Positions 47,189 through 58,300 of a DNA stretch of 64,000 nucleotides are shown here, piece after piece. The notes under the pieces were generated by a model that saw only the letters and a list, made by a program, of their open reading frames with translations, ran no database searches and had not been told where the DNA came from. The position numbers and the translations under genes are program-made. Within the stretch, counting starts at the first letter, position 1; each line of letters starts with the position of its first letter. This DNA is from Phalacrocorax aristotelis (lineage: Eukaryota; Chordata; Aves; Suliformes; Phalacrocoracidae): assembly GCF_949628215.1 (NCBI RefSeq), contig NC_134277.1:61473918-61537917 (forward strand), in the 5' to 3' direction.

Positions 47189-48629
47189 TCTTAAAGCGAA
47201 GGGTTTTTTTCTTTTTTTTCTTTTTTTTTTTTTTTTTACTAAATACTCACTGACAGTTCTCATCTTCTGAAGCTTTGATGCAAATGTCAAAAGCCTCCAG
47301 GGCAATATAAGTTGTGGCCCTTTAAAGTTTCCAGGCCAAGTAAAGGGCCTGCTGTTTCATAAACACTGTGCTTTCAAGCAGAAGCATTCTTCTGTCTGCT
47401 GGAAGATTATTTTACATTTCAAATCATATTCCCCCTGTGAAAAATATACCTCTACCATCCTCATTCAGGTCTGGACTATTTCAAAGTAAAGCATAGAAAT
47501 ATATTTACAACTACTCTTGTAAGTGAGGTTTGGACTGTAAATGACTCGTGTGATATAAGAAAGCTGGTAGGTTTCCTCATGTGTTGCAGCAGTATCCTTC
47601 ATCTACCACCCAGCCAGGGACTGACATGCAGCCCCCTCTCAGTGCGTTGTGCTTTGCTGCTCCTGTCTGTTGGAAGATCACTGACAAATCCCAGGTGAGG
47701 TTTTTATTGCTGTTCAGGTGTGGAAATGGTGATTTTTTTCTGGTTGACAGAATATATTTGGGTAGTAGCTATGAAAAAATGTATACTTTCCTATTGATTT
47801 CAATGTGTACTTTCTGTGTGAAAAAAGTGATTGTGTTAATGAGCGTGTTTCAGAAACTCTGCATGCACTCATGTACCACTTGCCTAACATCCTCCTTGAA
47901 AAATTTAATCATTTGCAATGACCAGCACCATTTGCAACCTTTTGGCTCTGAATCAAATTCTTTGTTGTTGTTCTGCTTTTTTGTGATATACTACTTCATG
48001 TGATCACATCATTACAAGCTTAGCTTTTGCATGCCCTATTTAAGATGGAATGCAGGACCAACAGACAGTAAGTAAATCCTAGCCTTCTTATATGGTGTAA
48101 TCAATGTGGTATATAAACAGCTAATTATTGACATGGCTGGACCTAAGTGACTTGTTGATAGATTAAAAGTCAAGTCTAAAGTAAAGATGCAAAAAATTAT
48201 TTGAGTGCCTTTCTGATTGTGCTTTGGGTAATGTATTTTCAGTATTTGCAGTGTGATTAGTCTTGGTGAGAACATGGTAAATACTGTGGTAACATCAGTT
48301 AGTTTTCTTGTGCAACTGAAGAGGTGTTTTAGGTACAGTAATTTTGGAAAAAGAAGCGGATCTTGTCCAGAGCTATATTTGCATAACTCTTCCTGATTTC
48401 TGCACCAAATGCATTCATGCGTATGTGAGTACTATACAGAACAATGACCTAGTTTAGAAGCTTGTTTTAAATACATATGCTCAATTTAGTATATATTAAA
48501 GAGTCACTTTGTTTTTTTACTAATTTTAAGTGAGATGAGAACTTGTGCTTATTTGTTAAGACATCTGCCTCCAGTGAAGTTAGTTCATACAGGTTTATTT
48601 CCTATGTTTTTATCTGTTTGTTTGTACAT

Positions 48630-48812
48630 CCATTTCCTTCTTTCTTTTGGTCTTTTTTTTTCTTTCATGCTTTTTTGTTCTTTTTCTTTCATTCTTTTTC
48701 TTTCTCTTTCTCTTTTTCTCTCTTTCTCTCATTCCCTTTTTCCCTCTTTCATTCCCTCTTACTTTGATTCTCTCTTTCTCTCATTCCACCTCTCTTCCCC
48801 ACCACCTCCCCA
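48630..48812. repeat. Polypyrimidine (TTTC/TCTT)n tract
   Basis: About 180 bases are nearly all T and C on the + strand, with irregular TTTC, TTCTC and CATTCCC units. Three overlapping F/S/L-rich open frames here are a by-product of the composition. Confidence 0.9.
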
Positions 48813-50993
48813 AAAATAAACACTGTTTATTTTCTTCATTTATTTTCTTCCCTCAAGTACAAATGTTGACTTCACTCTGTTCATGCATACTACTCAGATT
48901 ATGATTAACACAAGACTAGCACACTGGAAAATCTGTAGAGAACTGTGCTGGGCTAGAGCCTGTGACCTTCTGTAGTAATATGTTCTGTATCTGACTGAGG
49001 ATTTTAACTAGAAAAGCCTAAGGAAAAGTAAAGTACAGATTTCAAGATTTGCTCTTCTGGCTGCTTGTAGTGTTTCATGGATTAAAACACTTTAATTTCT
49101 AGGGCTTGAAACAAATTCTTAGGTTTTTTTGCACAGAGAAGCAGTGATCTAACCAGGTCCACTCACTGTTATGAAGGCTAAATATCCCTTTAGAAGTAAT
49201 TTAAGACATGGTGGTGTCTATATTATGTATTGAATACTACATTATCCATATATTCAATGAGACTTGAACTGTGGGGCACAGATCCTCTCAAGTATTTATG
49301 TCTCAGAGCCCATAGGTTGATTTTAGAGACAATTAGGCACCTAAATATGGGTGTTGGTTTGCACCCAAGTCAACCCATGTCTGACTCCTTTTAGCTGCCT
49401 CATAGTAATTTCTCCACAACCAGGCCTTCACTCGCAGACAGCTTGAAAAGCTTGGATGCTGATAGAAGCTCTCATTCAAGTGGAAGCAAGTGCTAAGAAC
49501 AGGCAGGAAATAACTTATTTTACCAGTAGGGCTTAATTTGAAGAAAGTTGACTTAGGAGTTGCTTGCCATTTGTCAGACTCCACATCAGGAGGGAAATAT
49601 ACAAGCTGTGAAGTACAAATGAATGGTTCAGTGTGTCCCTAATACCTTGGACATTTGTTGGGCACAGCAAAGCAAAGGTGGTTAAACTCTGAGAAATGGC
49701 TTTCCTCTGCAGAAGGCGCTCCGAGTCTCCCTGTTCCATGACAGAAGACCGTGGGCTTCCAGCTTGGACCTGAGGTGGATACACCTGGATGACTTGTGCT
49801 GCAGAAGCTGTGTTACAGTAATGCTCCAGCTGTGCCAGGGGTACTTGCTTGAACACCTTTCAGGATTATGTACTGAAAATGTCTTAGGTGTTGAATTCAA
49901 TTTGAGCCAAAATATCCAAAAGGTACCTAGTCATGCAATTCCCCATGATCCCAATAGAATTAAGCTTCTAACTCTAGGCATTAGTTCTTGCAACTGGGTA
50001 GAGTGGTGCAGAAAGAATTTTATAATCCTAAGGTCTTGTTTTGTGTAGTAAGGTTGTGGCAGCTTCACAGGACTGAGTTCCTGCTGCATGGACATTTCAG
50101 TCACACTGTGGTCCCCACAGGCATGTCCATGAGCACCACAGACTGGAGAATCCCTAAATGTGCATGTGAACACTGGTTGCACACTGCATAACTAGCCAGT
50201 TTGTTAATTATTAGACTGTCGTAAGACATTGTGTTTTAAAGGTCAAGATAGGAACCACTGGTACCAGACAATCAAAAGTGCATATTAAAATGTGCAACTG
50301 TTTGCTCAGGGACTGGCAGTAAAAATATAGTGATAGGTGCTTCATTAATTATGAAAGCCTATCCAAACAGGAGAGAGAGCTTTATTTATACATTCCACAA
50401 TTAAGAGTCAGATTTTATTCCCTGATCCAGAGTATGCTTACCACCATAGCTCCAGTGACTTTAGCCTACATAAACTGAAAATCTATCCTGATATATTTTG
50501 CTTTGTTAATTCTGTGTCTGATTATAGCTATTTATCATACAACCACAGAATACTTTTACCACCATTGAATTAGTACTCTGAAAATATTTTCAAAGAGTTA
50601 TTTTAAGCCTTTTCTTGTGGCCATATGTTTGGTAACAGGAATAATATAGTTTGCTATTATGAGACTATACACAGAGGAGAAAGAAAGACATGATCAGACA
50701 GAATCACACAGATAATTGTTATCTGTGTTACCAGGAGGGATCATGGCTGGGCTATCATGTGGTTGTAACTGCACAGCTTAGGTTTTTGTTCTTAATCATA
50801 CTGATAAGCACAAGCAATATAGCATCAGTGCCGGGGATTTCCAGAGCATTAGCAATCACTGAAGACAGAGCATATGAGAAGCACATGCTAATTTTTCATG
50901 CTAATAAGTCAGACAAATCTGTGAGAACTGGAGGTCTGGATGAGTTAAGTTGGTGTGAAGATATTTTTCTAAATGTTTTCCCTTTAGAAAAAG

Positions 50994-51019
50994 AAATTCT
51001 AAGAATATTCTTAGAATTT
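50994..51019. repeat. Perfect 26-bp palindrome
   Basis: AAATTCTAAGAAT is followed directly by its exact reverse complement ATTCTTAGAATTT, without spacer. Confidence 0.9.
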
Positions 51020-53307
51020 TCTTTGGCTCCACTTAAAAGCAGAATTATGGCCTGTATACTCCTGAAAGGGAAGGTTTCTTAAGCTATGATACAGGAAAGA
51101 CAACCTGACATGTAGATTATCTTAAACAGAGGCTGTTCCTTAGTCACCTCCTACTCAGCTGTCAGAGTATATAGCACCACCCCTCGTATTAGTAAAACCT
51201 ATAAAAACGAATGCTATGCAGGGAAATAAAAAGGGAAGGAAGGGTCATGCAGATCTTAATCAGACCGGCAAATCAAGCCCCAAAAAACTTCCACTCTCTT
51301 TTCTCCAATACCCCTTCAGCACTTTTGTCCAGAAAGCTAAATTTAATAAAGTAAATTTTGAAAATAATCCCCCAGCAATGACATGCTTCAGGCTTTTGTT
51401 GAACTGGGTGGTGTGTTAGTGCAAAACAGAAAGATGGTCCCTGCCTCCTCCCAAATAAATGTATTATTAATGTGCTTGATAGTAAACAGTAAATATTAAG
51501 GCACTGATATAAGATAACAAATTATCATAGTAATTGTGTCATTAATGCATCCATGTTGCCTTAAGGGAGTGAGACACAGTTTCCAAAACCTGGTACCAAC
51601 AGCATCAGTAAAATCTCTGGGAAAAAGCTCTACTGAGACCATCACTGAATGTGCCCGAAGCACTAGGCACAGTGAAGCACGCATAAAATTCTAAGTGGGT
51701 AACAGACCATAAACCAAGAGTTTCTTTGATAATTAAATGCCCCATATTCTTGACCATAATCTCCATGAAGGTAACTGTGATATGAAAGTCTAGATATCCA
51801 CATATGTATCCACAGAGTAGCTACACTGGCACACACAAAAAGCACAGAGAGATTTCCCTTCTGTAAGAGGTAAGTAAAGATCTCCTTGGCTGTTGTACAC
51901 AGAGCAAATACCTGAGGTGAGGCTCACTTCATTCAAGCAGAAAAACAGCAGAGCGCTGCAGTCCTCTAATTCAGCTGGTTTCTTGGATGCTTCCCTTACA
52001 CCATTTGCAGTTTGAACTCAGCTTTCCCTCTCTCTGCTATAATCCTTTTACACTCTATTTGGCCTCATGTTCTGCTGTATAAATCTCTGTATTAATGACA
52101 GGCAGCTGTGACCATTCCTTGAGCCACGGGCTGGAACAGATCAGTGCCAGAGACATACAGATGCAGCAAACCCATCAACAGAACTAGAAGTGCCCTGCTG
52201 GAGTGCTCACTACAAAAAGCATACCTTCAGAGGAAAGTAAGGGACGCAGTGCCACGGTGACTGGCAATAAAGGCAGAAAGATAATCTTGCCCATAATTAT
52301 CAGATAGTTACCACTCACTGGCTATTCATTCCAGTAATTAAAATAAACTGTCATTGCCCTTGCAGACTGGCCACACTGATGCTGGTACCAGCAGGGTGAG
52401 CTGGACAGAGTGTGACCATCAGCCCCATGGTGCTAGGTTGCTCACCATGGTCATTGCTGCCCCTCAGATGGAGGTCAGTGGTGGGGCAGATGCTGTCTGC
52501 ACCCAGGGTGGCTCAGCTTCAGGGACTACCGAACCAGCTCATACTGCAAAGTGAAGTGAACTTCACTTTTTGCACTGTATTCTGCTCAAATTCCCAACAA
52601 GTCCTTGGAAGGGCCAACACCTAAGCACAACAAACTGAAACTGGAATGTCTGCTGCAGACGATGCTGCAATGCTGCTCTCTTCACCCTAACTAGAAGTCC
52701 TCTGGTTTCCAGTGTTAGAAGCAAGGGTAGAACTTAGAGTCACAGTTCATCTGAGAGTGGATAATTGCTGTATAAAAATGGGACCTTATTTAATGATAAG
52801 TACATCTTAAATCACTTGGTAATGGGTGTAACTTTGAGTAACCGTTCAAAGCAGAATTGCATGAAAATTGTAAATTCACATTACTTCTGGTTCTAGTTTG
52901 GCAAACACTGCCCTTATTCCACCTATTACTTATTACTACTTAGTAAAGAAGTACCTTAATTAAAATGTTAAATCCCTGTTGTAAACATTTAGGTCCTTTC
53001 TGATAATTAATACCTTCAGCATTTTGGAGGTGGGAGGTGGTAGGTTTGCACTTCCAGGAAGGTGGCAGTCATTTGCAGGAGTGGAGAATGATGATGGACA
53101 CTCACAGAGTTACATGTGTCTATATCACTGTGTGGACTGGCTAAGCACTTAATTAGAAAAACAAATAAAGCGTGTCAAGGGATATTTTGTATGGAATTAC
53201 ATCAGAGCTTTAGCATCTCTTGCTCACTTGCAAAGCTCTGAAACATTGGCTACATGAAGTGAGAGCGGGCAATATGGCAAGGCAGCATGAAAATTTGAGC
53301 TGAGTTG

Positions 53308-53826
53308 TCTTTGGAGTACTGTGTCCAGTTTTGGGCCTTGAATTGGGGAGTTCAAGGACAGGGAACTGCTCAAGCAAGTCCAGTGGACTGCTACCAAGGT
53401 GATCAGGGAACAGGAGCATCTCCCTTATGAGGAAAAGCTGAGAGACTTGGGGTTGTTCAGCCTGGAGAAGAGAAGACTGAGGGGGGATTTCATCAATACC
53501 TATGAATATCTAAAGGGTGGGTGTCAGGATGATGGGACTAGACTCTTTTCAGTGGTGCCCAATGACAGGACAAGGGGCAATGGGCACAAGGTGGAATGCA
53601 GGAAGTTCCAGATAAACATGAGAAAAAGCTTTTTTGCTGTGACAGTGACAGAGCAGTGGAACAGGCTGCCCAGAGAGGTTGTGGCGTCTCCTTCCCTGGA
53701 GGCATTCAGAACCTGCCTGGATGTGTTCCTATGCCCCCTGCTTTAGGTGACCCTGCTCAAGCAGGGGGGTTGAACAAGATGATCTCCAGAGATGCCTTCC
53801 AACCCCTACTATTCTGTGATTCTGTA
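53308..53826 (+). mobile_element. CR1 LINE fragment (last part of ORF2 and 3' end)
   Basis: The + strand reads an EYCVQFW-like start, then [59 protein letters not shown] and [15 protein letters not shown]. These are the C-terminal CR1 ORF2 blocks. It ends with a GATGATCTCCAGAG...CCAACCCC...TATTCTGTGATTCTGT tail at 53826. The frame is open for 115 codons (53399-53746). In intron 1, same strand as ADCY1. Confidence 0.92.
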
Positions 53827-53935
53827 AGTAGAAGTGATCAAGGGCTATTGTATCGATGTTTCCTATTTTATATGTTTTGATTTTATTACGATATTCGGGA
53901 TTACTTTTTCAGTCATTCTAAAGTGGAACTAGGAA

Positions 53936-54032
53936 CATATATATGTAGAAATACATATACAAAGCATATATATATATTAAAAATACATATACAGATGTCT
54001 CACACATATATATACACACACACACATATATC
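53936..54032. repeat. AT/CA microsatellite region
   Basis: Short (AT)n, ATACATATAC and (AC)n runs are mixed over about 100 bases. Confidence 0.85.
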
Positions 54033-54767
54033 ATTTTGCAATGGATGATTTTGGAAATAAGTTTAAATTTAAACTCCTTTAAGTAGGTTAAGATATTCCA
54101 GATATCTGAATAGTGGGATACAGTCACTGACCTACATTTGTGAGGAAATAATTTTTCTGAAAATGCTGTTATAACTTAAAAAGAATCATTAATGGAACAT
54201 ATCTGGCAGCCCAATTTGCATTTTAGATAACTCAGAATTATTAATTATAATGCTATACCCCGGAAAACTTCTAATTTCTACAGAGAAGTATCTAGGCCTT
54301 TACAGCTTGACGGGAGATAAACAAAACCAACTATGTAACAAGGGATAACTGTATGAGATGAAAGAGATTTGCTCTCATATGGATTTCCTACTGTGTTGTT
54401 TCAAATCTCTTGACAGGGTTACAGGGTTAGTCTCATTTCTTTCTCTCTCATCTATTTTTGGTTTTGGTTTTGGTCCTTTGCCATGTAGTGCCTCACAGTG
54501 GAGTTTTGGGTTTCTTTCATGTATTTGTATATATACATAAATATCTCTACGTGAAAACATCTGTTTGGCTATACAAAACACTGCGAAAACAAACCTGCTT
54601 TTCTCAGAGCTATTGTCTCACACCTCTTTGCTGCAGCACTTTGTGCAGTGACACGCAGGCAGGGATGTGTGTAGCTGCCTGGTGTGCATCAGCCACTTTT
54701 CACAACCCCAGATTAGCAAAGGACTCTTTCCCATAATGTCTTGCTCTGTGAATAGCTTCTCTTTTAG

Positions 54768-55313
54768 GTGATGAGAACAGAAGAGACCTTGTATTTTTCC
54801 ACAGATTATTCCTCCAATTTAATTACTGTGCAGAGCATGGAATGCCACTATTCCCAACAATTGCTTGTGAGAGCCTGGAAAGTGCTTTACCTGTCTCTGG
54901 TTCAGCCCATCCCACCGGTGGTTTGGTTTATTTTCTCTCACTCAGCAGAACTGAAGAGCAGGGACTATGCAACAGAGAAAACAAAATGGGACAACCTATC
55001 ACTTGATCTGCTAGATCCATTCAGTCGGTTTTGTCATCAGTGCTGTGATGCCTGCGTCCTTGGAGGCCATGCTGCAGTACCTGCCTCATCCCATTTCAGG
55101 AGTCAAATGCATAATCATGTTTTGGATAAAGGCAAAAATACAAAGTTCTTGCATGTACTCCTCATCATATTTCATCATAGTTCCCAGCAATTACTTTTAA
55201 CTGCACATGACAAAATAATAGCTTGTGCGGTAATTCTAATGCCACAGCTGGTGGGCTTGACAATAGCCTTCTTTTATGGTTCCAACCCAGGCTCTGTCTC
55301 ACACTACATCTGA
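54768..55313 (+). CDS. Unrecognised 181-codon open frame; possible alternative terminal exon
   Basis: No family recognised. The frame opens directly after GCTTCTCTTTTAG, a good 3' splice-site pattern; the TAG itself is the in-frame stop that bounds it. First codons are GTG ATG AGA, with the ATG at 54771. The product would be cysteine- and histidine-containing, with a hydrophobic C-terminal part (LHVLLIIFHHSS, IIACAVILMPQLVGLTIAFF). AATAAA follows at 55439 and 55551. Exon 1 of ADCY1 ends in phase 0, so splicing here would keep this frame. The length is unusual for random AT-rich DNA, but no homology or codon evidence supports it. It may be chance. Confidence 0.2.
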   Translation: MMRTEETLYFSTDYSSNLITVQSMECHYSQQLLVRAWKVLYLSLVQPIPPVVWFIFSHSAELKSRDYATEKTKWDNLSLDLLDPFSRFCHQCCDACVLGGHAAVPASSHFRSQMHNHVLDKGKNTKFLHVLLIIFHHSSQQLLLTAHDKIIACAVILMPQLVGLTIAFFYGSNPGSVSHYI

Positions 55314-58300
55314 ATTCCTCACCAGGTTTGCCAGAATGCCCTTGCAGGGTAAAAATTTCCAGAGCAAACTGCTGTCTGACAAAGAAAGCCAAAGGTGGGG
55401 GAAAAGGTTTTGGTTTCTTGGTTTGTTTTATTTTTGTTAATAAAAGGAGTTGTGCAGCAATTGAATTAAATATTGCTGAATCAGAACTGTGTGATATATC
55501 TTTGCAAGAGACATTTGATATTTGTACTCCTCTCCTGGGGTGCTTATTTAAATAAAAATATGTTATCAAAATACTGCACGATACTCATAACCTTAAGCAA
55601 CTGCTGAAAACATTGATTTTGAGTTTTGATCTTTTGTGAAGAATTATTCTGTCTGGGAACTGTGGATATGGCTGTTTCAATTCTTAACTCATGAAGAGTG
55701 AAGGGTCGCATGAAGTGACCTCTGTGGTGGGTGGGCATCTGTTCTCTAGGTAGTGTAGTAGGTGGTTCATCTTACTCTTCTGTTCCGTTCTGGTAGTCCT
55801 AGAAAGTGATGGCGGATTTGCCTTGTTTCCTAGCTGGCTGCTGCCAATACTGTTTCCATCATCCATATTGGATGGTTGATTAGTGGTTCTTGGATTTTGG
55901 TTACGTGATTGGGTTTTTCAAATGAACACTAGTTAACTGGCAATATTGCTTTTGTCATTCTGTCATTAGGCCTTAGAAGCAGGCAGGCTGTCTACTGCTT
56001 GTCTGCCTATTTATGCTTAGAACATGGTCATGAACATTTCTCTGTTTGCAGCTGTCTCTTTTAGTTCTTTACCTGCAACTTCATGACTGCAGACTTGATG
56101 GCAGTCTCTGTAGTTTTCAAATACTTGTGTCTAATTTTTTTACCTTTAATATTTTTTCACTGAACCTGTAAACATCATCATAAATATTGTAGTATGGCCC
56201 ACCTTTATTAGAACGGCACTTTGTGTGTGTACATACTTTAAAATAATGGTATGAAATATTTAGAGTCTTCATGAAAAAATAAAATATTACCTGGTACCTT
56301 TATTTCTACTTTGAGCCTAACCATATTCTCCTTTGTAAGCCAGTAATGAAATTTCCTCTGCTTTCAGCAGATAAAAAAACCAAACCAAACCAAACAAACG
56401 AAAAAAATCCCAACAGATTGAAAACATAACACCTTTTCTCTGACCTTTCTTCCCTGAAGCATCTACTTTTTTTTTCTAAGGAAATACTGTTCAGTTTTTC
56501 TTCCTCGTACTCTAATTCTGTGCAATTTCCCAAAGCTTTCTGCTGTTGCCCTTGACACCTTTAGACTGCACCTCTGATACAAAGTGTTCTTTCTCCTTGT
56601 GGTGAACTATTTTGCTGCATATTTAGGACCTTTCAGGACAGCCTTTAGCACCTTTCAGAGCATGGTTCCAGTGCAGTGGATCCCAAACTTTCCCAGTCCA
56701 TAGACAACATACTGGCAGTAGGCAATTACTGTATTTAGTCCATAGTTAGTCTCGATTTGGAGGCTGGAGGTAACTACCTGCCATACCTCTTTGCACATAG
56801 GCAGCGTGGATGAGAGCTGTATGGTCAGGGGACCGGCTCTCTAAGAAATCACTGTAAGGTTCAGAATGTAGGTTTTTTACTGATCCAAGGCAGCCTGGGC
56901 TATTCTTCTGAAGTAGATGTTCTTGGCAGCACTGAGGCTTAGCAAAGAATATTGGTTCCATCTTACTGTTTTGTACCTCTTCTGTTAACTAACCTTGGTG
57001 TTTGAAGTCCTTTTCTAGGTTCTTGTGCCACTGTAACTAACTTAAATGCACTATGCATCTTCAAAGTCAGCACCTTCATAGTTGTCACCAGCTTCCCTGT
57101 GGAAATAAACAGGGCCAACATTTTATCACTTAATACAAATATATGTGGCATCTTGGTTTATTGATTTTGTTTACCTGGAACAAGTTTCCATGCAGTGGTG
57201 CATCTTATGTTGCTTACTGTTGAAAAACATGCAATCTCACAAGGGGCATAATTTTGAGAAATCACATTGTTTGTAAAGAGTGTGTTGTTTTTGGCCAGGT
57301 GAGTTCCCAGAGCCAGTTACACATGGGACTGCTGGCACAGGATAGGAGCAAGAATCAGCAGAAGGGAAAGTAGCATCAGGGCAGTCTCTGCTTTAGCTGG
57401 CTCAAGCTGCCTTGATGCCCCTTACCTCCCATTCCCCATTTAATGTGTATGTAACGGCACTAATGACGACATAGTGCAGAGTTTACAGAATCCATTCAAG
57501 CACTGAAACCAGAAGCCATACAGTCATGATAGCACAGCATTACAATCGGAAGGATAAACTCTCTTAAGAGAGAGTTTCAAGTCTCTCAGGCAGAGACACT
57601 GCAGTGTTATGGATAGACAGTTTTCAGAGCTCAGCTGGTGTTGTCTTTGCAGCACTGTGCTATGCTCAGGAGATGTACAAGCACTGGTCAACTTTAGGAC
57701 ATGTGTCTTTGAAGGGTGTTAGGTGACTGGCTTTCTGTTTGGACTGTGCAAAGAGATCTACCTCCTGAACAAACCGACTCCTTAAATTATGCAATGTGTT
57801 TTGCCAAAAAGTTGCGTTGCTAGATAAAATTATTGATCCACTTATACTTGGATTGTACTCTTATCAGTAGTTTTTTCTTGATTACGCAAAATCCTATGAC
57901 ATATTGTGCATGCACTACTTACTAAAAAAGAAAAGCCAGAGAACCGATCTTCCCTATCAGGACTGCAGCAGTGAGCTCTAACACATTTAGCTGTTGCTGC
58001 ATAATGTTGTATTACTGGAGAGAGCAACAGATAGTCTTCATTAATTGTGCAATTGTACAGATGATAGATAACATTTTTACATACATTGGTCTGTTCGAAA
58101 GCATGGTAAGACTTTACAGACTTAGAGGAATTAATTTGTCTACTGTATTGCTGAAAAACCACTGCTCAAGGTAAAACGCAGTAGCTGCTTAACAGCTGGC
58201 AGATTCCTGCAATCAAATGAACATACAGGGGTAACTTAAGCAGGCAAAAATGTAATTACTTGCTATTTTTCCTACACTGAACTAATTACGCAGTGCCTTA

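Larger units (their letters stand above)
46886..53307. other. Intron sequence; simple repeats only
   Basis: No gene recognised. It holds a hairpin (47160-47188), a poly-T tract (47205-47240), a polypyrimidine tract (48630-48812), a 26-bp palindrome (50994-51019) and a short inverted repeat AAAGTGAA/TTCACTTT (52548-52569). Open frames of 130-140 codons (47581-48003, 50690-51082) lack recognisable domains. Confidence 0.6.

Noticed and set aside
47581..48003. 140-codon frame, and the similar frame at 50690-51082
   Set aside because: Lengths near what random AT-rich DNA of this size gives, with no recognisable motif.
48535..48904. Three overlapping F/S/L-rich frames
   Set aside because: They result from the polypyrimidine tract.
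57559..57572. 14-bp palindrome CTCTCTTAAGAGAG
   Set aside because: Too short to stand out; lies in a small CT/GA-rich patch.
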